From: Cerioporus squamosus
Lineage: Eukaryota; Basidiomycota; Agaricomycetes; Polyporales; Polyporaceae
Direction of reading: 5' to 3'
Assembly (NCBI GenBank): GCA_022592435.1
Contig: JABYQS010000111.1
Location: 62,001-126,000, forward strand
Length of the DNA: 64,000 nucleotides
The translations under genes were made by a program, and so were the position numbers. This document shows positions 57,646-64,000 of this stretch, piece by piece (position 1 is the stretch's first letter; every line of letters begins with the position of its first letter). The notes under the pieces were generated by a model that worked only from the letters and a program-made list of their open reading frames with translations, did not search any database and was not told where the DNA came from.

Positions 57646-59791
57646 ATGCAGCGCGCCGCTCTTCTCACAAGACAGCCTACCATTAACTTGTCCTACATCA
57701 ACCTCGACCCTGTTATCACAGAGGTCTCTCAGTGCCCGAGCCTGCTCGCCGCGGAGCTGAAGATACGCGCCGCTTTCTACTGGCTGAGTGAGTGCTATCC
57801 TTGTTCTCCTTTTTGCCACTTGGTACCGACATCAATTGTTCCATCCTTAGAAGATCTCCGGAGCCATCCGGAGTTTCATCGCATGGAGAAGCGACTCGAG
57901 GACGCATGCCGCGGTGTATGTCGACAACTCCCCACGGACCTGAGGTGTGGCGCCTTCGTGCTGTACTGCTTTCTTTGTCCCATATCCCTACTCAGCAAGA
58001 GGCTGCAGGACGACCGTGAGTCATGCAAGACGTGCTCGCATGGATTTACAGACGCTGACCATCCTCTTGCTCAGTTTGGTTGAATGAACTCGAGGACCTC
58101 CTCCGGTCCAGCAAATCTCGACAACTGACTTGCGAAGCGCTCCTCTCTCTTGCGCTCCTGGAATGCGACTCGCGCAAAGCTCTGAGAAGACTGGTCGTGA
58201 TACTGTCTGAAGTCCCGGAACAGAACCTTGTGGGGGGCACGGTCGCCCAAGCGGCCAGCGAGGTCATCCTTGCCAGCCTGAATGCAGTCCAAGAGGCACT
58301 CGCAGACGACGTCGTCCGCATTGCGCATGAAGTCATGGAAGATGAGCTCCGTCGGGACCCGCCGCCACTCCCGCAATTGCACGGTATCTTCCGGTTCCTG
58401 CGACTTTCTTTGTGGGCCGCACACAACGCGGGAATTAGGTTTGAGGGACTCATCGCGGAGCAGCTGCCCATTTTGTTGGCGGTCTCCCGCAGCAAATGCG
58501 CCGGCATACGATCCCTTGCTGTGGCAGCTCTGACATCCCTCGTGCCCTCTGATGGGCCGTTCGACAGGTACATGGTCACGCAAGCCCGGGCATGCCCGCT
58601 CGGCGCGAACGAACACCCAAATGGATTCCGCGCGAACGTGTCATGGCAGGGCCCGGACGAGTCGCCCTTTGAGGCCTTCCTTGCCACTTCTCCGACTACG
58701 GACACTTACCGCGCTGTGATGGCGCGGTTCTACGCGGGCCATGACGGCGCGACGGATTGGCGCAGCCTTGCATTCGCATTGGTGGAGATCATCGAGGACC
58801 CTGACTCTCTGAGCGCACTAGGACTGGAGACGAACCCGAATATCCGGGCACCCACTTCCCAGCTATGGAAGATATCACTGACGTGCTTGTGGAGGCTATG
58901 GTCCGTACTTCGGATTCCGAGGCTGCTACCATCCTCCGACTGCGCGCCGCTCTCGCGAAGGGCAGCTACATGGACGCCTTGGTACAAGCACGCGAGGCTG
59001 TGCAGAGCCACCCGACTTGTGCGTTCGCGCACTGTGTTCTCAGTCTCTTCCCCGATTACGTCGAAGGTCTCAAGGCAGCGAAGAAGGGACTTGCATGTAT
59101 GTCCGACGATGAATCCCCCATGCTCCGACGTTGGTTTCTGCGGCGCGTTGTCGTGCATGCTGGAGTACAAGGCCTGTCGCTCGCGGGCAGCAATCTGTGC
59201 GGCGAAGAAAGAGACGCGCTGTTGGGTGCGGCTCTCCTTGAATCTGCCTTGAAAGCCGCGGAGACTTTACTGCGAACACGTCACGATCAGGGCTTTCCAG
59301 GTCATGAGCAGATATTGGTATGCTATATCCTCCTCAGTGTCGCTCGACATGGAACCCATCTCCCGAGCTCTACGACGGTCAGTCATATCAATCCCGTGCG
59401 CTACCACACCTGTGCTGATCTGTGTAAGTAGAGCCTACTAAAAGGCTATGGTCTCGATTCTTCATTGGAGAAACTTGAGGACCGGTGGCTGCAATTCACG
59501 CCATACAGCGACTTGGAAGCTTCGGCTTCCCGGTATGCCGGGGAGTGGTCTGGCGTGGTGGATCGAATCGACAACCTCATCACAAACACGATAGCACGGA
59601 GCGGGTCCGCAACGGGAGACCACTACCTTCGTGCCAGCAAGAGAACATGGCCCCAATTCTGTCTGTGGTGCAATGTTCCTACAGCTGTAGTGGTGAATGG
59701 GGCCTATTGCGATGAGGGATGCAAAGTCGCGCATGTGGAGGTTGAGCGGGCTCGGTCTCCTCGGCGAAGGCAGGCCTCTGAACGGTTCTGA
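57646..59791 (+). CDS. MYND-related helical-repeat protein, subfamily B, frameshifted
   Basis: Exons 57646-57787, 57851-58015, 58075-59377 and 59432-59791 follow the subfamily B plan seen at 28968-31133. Recognisable parts are GAFVLYCFLCPISLLSKRLQ, SIRSLAVAAL-like IRSLAVAALTSLV, the TPR-like HPTCAFAHCVLSLFPDY and KAAKKGLACM. The third exon changes frame near 58855-58865 (before MEDITDVLVEAM); it has 1303 nt where 1304 would fit, so one base is missing or the gene is broken. The C-terminus keeps only part of a finger: FCLWCNVPTAVVV, then YCDEGCKVAH, lacking the inner CxxC pair, whereas its partner at 29 kb lacks the second half. Function unknown. Confidence 0.72.
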
Positions 59792-60027
59792 CCAGCTTTT
59801 CACTTTTCTTTGCCACATCGTCTCCTAGAGTACTAAGGCAGATCACCTCGACTAGTACAGTAGATATAGAGCTTCAGCCGACTTAAATGGTATTGAGTTC
59901 GCCCGAACCAGGAGAGGGTTCGACAACCGTGTGGATCTCGGCAGTAGCCGATGGAGGTGCATACTTGAACAAAGACGTCCCCTTCTCTCTCCCTTCTCTG
60001 AGTCCGCGTACTCCGTCTATCTTCGCC

Positions 60028-62433
60028 ATGTCCGGGATGCGCAAGGGACCCGGCGCAGCTCTCGCGGGCGACTCCTACATCATCCCAGACGCGCTCTTCG
60101 AGGACATAACCGACGGCTCGACGTGGAACTACACCATCTCGCGCCTGAGTGATGTTCTTAAGCTTCCCGGTACGGTTTTTTCTTCAAATGTGCGATTGTG
60201 CGTAGTGATGACTGATCCTGGCCTTCCTTCCCCCTTCACTGACAGATATAACGACCCGACATGGTCTGAAGAAGGTTCACGCGCGGTTTAGTGAGATTTA
60301 CAAGAAACTGAATGCCGCATACAACGCGGGAAAACGCGAGGGTAACGAGAAAATCATGGGTGCCGTCGTCGGGATGATGGCCAAGATGTGCTCGGATGCT
60401 ATCCTCAGGGACAAGCTGTTCGAAAAGGCGAGTGCTCGCACATTGCTTGTCGCAATCTCACACGTTCTCGGAAGCTGACGTAGGGTATCTGCCCAGGGAT
60501 GCTGAAGAAGATCGTGCCTCTCCTGGACTTGGACTTGACGCGTCACCTCGCGCTGAACGCGCTCGTTATGGTCACTCACCACGGCGGTGAGCAGTCTCGG
60601 GTGGAGATCGCTCGCCAATTGAACAAGACACTCGTCAAGCTCGTTCAGGACTTCCCGGATGACCCCAAAGCTGTCGAACTTGCTATCGTCACCATGGACC
60701 ACGCGACTGAGGCGGTCATAGGAAACGAGGTCCCTCCCTCTCCTGTTCTCGTCAAGGAAATCGATGTACAGTCTGTCCTTGCAGCGACTGTGGTGGCGTT
60801 GCGCAAACCGACTGTCTCTCACACCCTGATCACTCACTCGCTAAATCTCCTCGTCTGTGCTCCTCAGCACTGTCCCACCCAATCCAAGGCCGTCCCAGGT
60901 CTCACTGCTGTCATCGCCGTGTTCTTGCGAAGCAGGAACATCAACGTTCGCGCAATAGCGCTCGGGGGACTCCTTCGACTCCCGATCGCAGAGTGCGAGC
61001 AGGACGCGATGTATTTTGACCCCAATCGGCTGATGACTGCTGCTGCTGCCGGCCCCCCTGCGCACCTGAGGCAGATCCTCATCGACTACGGTTCGGAGCG
61101 TTCAGACTTCAATGTCATGCTCGAGGCCATGGCCGTCTACACCAAGGTCATCATGCGCGCGATGCAGGGCCGCGACATGTACGCGCTCGGGAAGAAGCTC
61201 GAGGACCTGACGCAACGCGCGGAGTACGTTATCGCGGAGGGCGGGTGGCAGAGTGCAAACGGACGTGTGTTCGGTGCGCAGGAGCTTGGGAACGCTCCTT
61301 TCACGCGCTGGACGGATGCGCTGCCGCTTTGCGCGAAAGCGCTCCGAGCGAAGGGGAGCAAGGAGGACTTGGACGCAGCCGACATTCTCGAGATGAAGTT
61401 CTTCATCATCCGCCAGCGGCTTCCAGAGGCTATCGCGCTGGGATACGCTGCCATCAACCGCAATCCGCGACTCGCGTACGCCTACTGCATCGTCAGCATG
61501 GGCGCGGACGTCGAAGATGGCCTTCGTGCGGTGAAGAAGGGCTTGAAGTGTCCGAAGATTACGCCCTTCGTTCGTAACCAAATGCTCTGGCGGGCGACGT
61601 GCCATGCTGGAGAACGCGGGATGCGGATCCTGCAACTGGGAGGGAGGACGACATGGCAGCTCGTGCCGAGGGGACGGCGTTCCTCATGTCCGCTTGGGAG
61701 GACGCGAAGACCTTCATCTCCGAGGCACCGCCGGATACGCGTCATATGCTGGGCATGATCGGCTGGTATGTGTTGCTCACAGTTCTCATCCGAGGGCCAG
61801 AACTAAGCGAGGATCTGCGCGAGTTAGACGTGAGTGTTCGGCCTGACTTGCTGATATGCTGCTAAACCTGCCACCTTTCGTTGGTCAGCCGGCGCGCAGA
61901 GAGATCAAGACGTCCCTGGACTTCATGAACTTTGTCGGCCACTCGGTGAAGCGTACACAGCTCAATCTCGCGCGCGAGCTGGTTCTCACCCTCTACACGC
62001 CCGCTGCGAAGGAGTGGGGAGCCCTGATTTAACGCTTCGACAAGCTTGACAGGCGCGGCAGCACCGGGGAAGCTGCGCGTGCCACATCCTCGTCGCTATC
62101 GGACGACGACCTGTCCGAATGGCTCGGGAACGTCAGCATCGACGATAACGCACATGCGGACCACGAACATCATGCATGTGGCGGCCACGCACCAGGCGAA
62201 GATGTACCAGTTGAGACCAGCAGCTATGAGTTGTACAGATGTTCGTGGTGCGGTAATCCGAGTGCAGTCCTGAGGAGATGTGGCGGTTGTGGGAAGACAA
62301 GGTGAGTACCGATGTCCATGACACCTCTTGAGTGCAGACGGTTGATGTACTTATCTGTAGGTACTGCGATGGTGGATGCCAGAAGTCCCACTGGTCAGAT
62401 CACAGGAGCGAGTGCAAGGCGCGGAATGGGTGA
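60028..62433 (+). CDS. MYND-finger helical-repeat protein, disrupted
   Basis: Exons 60028-60169, 60246-60431, 60497-61829 and 61889 onward carry the main-family plan: NYTISRLSDVLKLP, TTRHGLKKVHARFSEIY, ALVMVTHHGGEQSRVEIARQ, MYFDPNRLM, AAINRNPRLAYAYCIVS and GPELSEDLREL. Two lesions are visible: a missing base near 61636-61640 (GGGAGGGAGG, where the partial copy at 32-33 kb has GGCTAGGGAGG and stays in frame), and TAA at 62030-62032 where relatives encode a residue before RFDKLD. Beyond the TAA the linker WLGNVSID and a perfect MYND finger (CSWCGNPSAVLRRCGGC, then YCDGGCQKSHWSDHRSEC) remain open to the TGA at 62431. The start at 60028 has a good context; an upstream in-frame ATG at 59887 exists. 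The protein as encoded ends near 61758. Confidence 0.78.
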
Positions 62434-62603
62434 TTGAGTGTGACTGCCAGGTGACTCGCTAATTATTTCGCACTTGCAGGCCGGGTAGTGCTAGGCCGTG
62501 CTCTCTCTCGTCGGTGATACAGATGGGTACGGCCTGCGAAATATTGTGCTGGGTCGACATAGGCTGAGTAGACACCGAGTCGTACAGTGTCGTACAGTGT
62601 TGC

Positions 62604-62625
62604 GTGACGTAACGCGTTTTGTCAC
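62604..62625 (+). promoter_or_regulatory. CGCGTTTT promoter element of the MYND family
   Basis: GTGACGTAACGCGTTTTGTCAC contains the MluI-box core ACGCGT and lies about 125 nt before the ATG at 62751. The same arrangement occurs at 28570 and 31836 on the minus strand. Confidence 0.5.
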
Positions 62626-62750
62626 TGCCGCTTGTCGACGCTTGTTCGTGGTCCGACACTCATAGCCCGAGTACATGTACACATCTTGCCCCACGACTCA
62701 ATTTTTTAGCTTTCTCGCTTCACTTCCTGCTTCCAATACAAAGAGACGCA

Positions 62751-64000
62751 ATGGCACCACCCCGGAGGAAGAAGTCAGGTCCAAAAGCTCATGACACACC
62801 GCGCGGCGATATCTATTTCCATCTTTACGTCAGCACCGCGGGGTTACAGCTTGGGCCAACAGTAGCAAAACTCTGCGAACTGCTTGGGATATCGAGTGCG
62901 TTGTACCGTGTTTTATGATGCCAGGAAAGATTGACATCAAGCTTGACGGTCACAGGACTCCACACGCGCAGTGGTCTTAGGGAAATACACGGTCGATTCG
63001 CAGAAATCGCCCAGAAGCTTGACGATCTTTACGAATCCGTGCGCTCCCATAACGATTGGCGTATTGTCAATGCTGTGGCCATTGCGTGGACTGATATGTG
63101 TGCCGACGCTGTCTTGTGTCAAAAGCTACTCGAGAGAGGTAAGTCCGCAGATTCCCGGGCTAATCATCATGACTTTTCCTGAAGGTCCGACACTTTCAGG
63201 TCTACTATCAAAATGCATGCATCTTATTCCCGCCCTCGCAAATCCGACACGCGTACTCCAGCTTCTCTCTTTTGTTGCACAACATGATGGGGACGACACT
63301 GTGAAAGCCGAGGTCGTGCGGAGCATCATCAACATTCTCTGGGCTCTTCGCTACGGCCGCAACGATCCTGAGAAAGCCCAGTATGCTGTCACTGCAGTGT
63401 CGCACTGTCTGGAGCCGGTGTTCTCTCCGACGGGCAAAGACACGGGTCTTGGTCCAGATATGCCCATCATCGCAATAGTCGAGCCCACGACCACCGCTAT
63501 ACTCGACGCGTCCGCCTCACATGAGCTGACCATGCACGCCCTTCCCATCCTCATTTTTGGTGCCCGGTCCTATCCTTGGCAGTTCATCGAGAACATCGCG
63601 CCGAATCTCGAGCTGCTCGCAGTCTCGATCCGAAGCAACAACATCGGCATACGCTGTGTCGTTCTCTGGCTCTTCTGCCATCTCTACCTAGTAAAGGACG
63701 AAGTCATCATTCCCCGCTCACCCTGGCTACTCGGCAGCAGCTCCAAGTATTAGGACTTCCAAAACAGCGCGGTCTCGAACGACGGTGCCGGAGAAAGCGA
63801 GAACGCTGTGATAGAGGAGTGCAATCACGTCTTCTTCGACGTCGTGCAGAGCTTCCTAGAGGACCACGATCTCTACAAGTACGGTACGAAGCTGTCCGAC
63901 GTATTCATCCGGAGCAAGTTCCTCTTCTCCGACAAGTATCTCCCTACGCGGGATGACTACGAGCGCGCAGGACTTCTGTTCACCTCCTGGCTAGATTATA
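62751..64000 (+). CDS. MYND-family helical-repeat protein, 3' end beyond window
   Basis: Exons 62751-62895, 62956-63138 and 63200 onward join in phase. Family hallmarks: basic N-terminus APPRRKKSGPK, TRSGLREIHGRFAEIAQKLD, CADAVLCQKLLERGLLSKCM, SFVAQHDGDDTVKAEVV, LPILIFGARSYPWQFIENIA and SFLEDHDLYKYGTKLSDVF. The frame contains TAG at 63751-63753. It can be read in two ways: a nonsense mutation, or the end of a 63-nt intron (63691-63753, GTAAAG...TTAG) in phase 0 that would remove it. Relatives have no intron there. The window ends inside the body, so the finger is not seen. A CGCGTTTT element lies upstream. Confidence 0.8.

Noticed and set aside
26151..64000. Stop-codon reassignment explaining internal TAG/TAA codons
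   Set aside because: All other genes in the window end with ordinary TAA, TAG and TGA codons and have none inside, so the code is standard.
1..64000. CRISPR array or prokaryotic defence system
   Set aside because: The window is eukaryotic with spliceosomal introns, and I saw no regularly spaced direct repeats.

Overview
The window looks like a chromosome segment of a basidiomycete fungus, most likely an Agaricomycete and possibly a wood-decay polypore. The genes are split by many introns of about 47-75 nt with canonical GT-AG ends. Codon use is GC-rich, and gene families typical of these genomes (F-box proteins, MYND-finger proteins, Kre9-like secreted proteins) lie in clusters. I rebuilt splice structures by hand by matching donor, acceptor and phase; they have not been checked against transcripts.

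Layout. 0-10 kb: a Rossmann-fold oxidoreductase (+), two tail-to-tail F-box genes, an alpha/beta hydrolase with N-terminal membrane segments (-) whose first intron is about 1.26 kb, and a BuGZ/ZNF207-like zinc-finger gene (+). 11-22 kb: a MYND-family gene (-), an 0.8-kb inverted-repeat element, two short Kre9-like secreted proteins (-) and a multi-pass membrane RING E3 ligase (-). 22-33 kb: MYND-family genes and pseudogenes. 33-39 kb: two Kre9-like proteins with long Ser/Thr-rich tails (+) and a coiled-coil, AT-hook-like protein (+). 39-50 kb: a gene-poor stretch around one PCL-type cyclin gene (+). 50-64 kb: more MYND-family loci around the housekeeping gene for adenylosuccinate synthetase (ADE12) and a basic nuclear-type protein.

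The most striking content is the MYND-related family: nine loci in 64 kb. They share an alpha-helical repeat body of 600-700 residues and, in the main subfamily, a C-terminal MYND zinc finger. Only the gene at 23.5 kb looks fully intact. The others carry independent lesions, several of which cut off or break only the finger: a 1-nt frameshift inside the finger at 11.5 kb, an 8-bp tandem duplication just before it at 51.1 kb, and a TAA before it at 62.0 kb that is also present in a partial copy 29 kb away. A second subfamily (29-31 kb and 57.6-59.8 kb) has only half a finger. Three of these loci or intergenic regions share a CGCGTTTT element containing or beside an MluI-box sequence; a fourth has a diverged match.

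Caution: several single-base frameshifts (also in the BuGZ-like and one Ser/Thr-rich gene) could be assembly errors. The substitution-type stops, the 8-bp duplication and the shared TAA are harder to explain that way.
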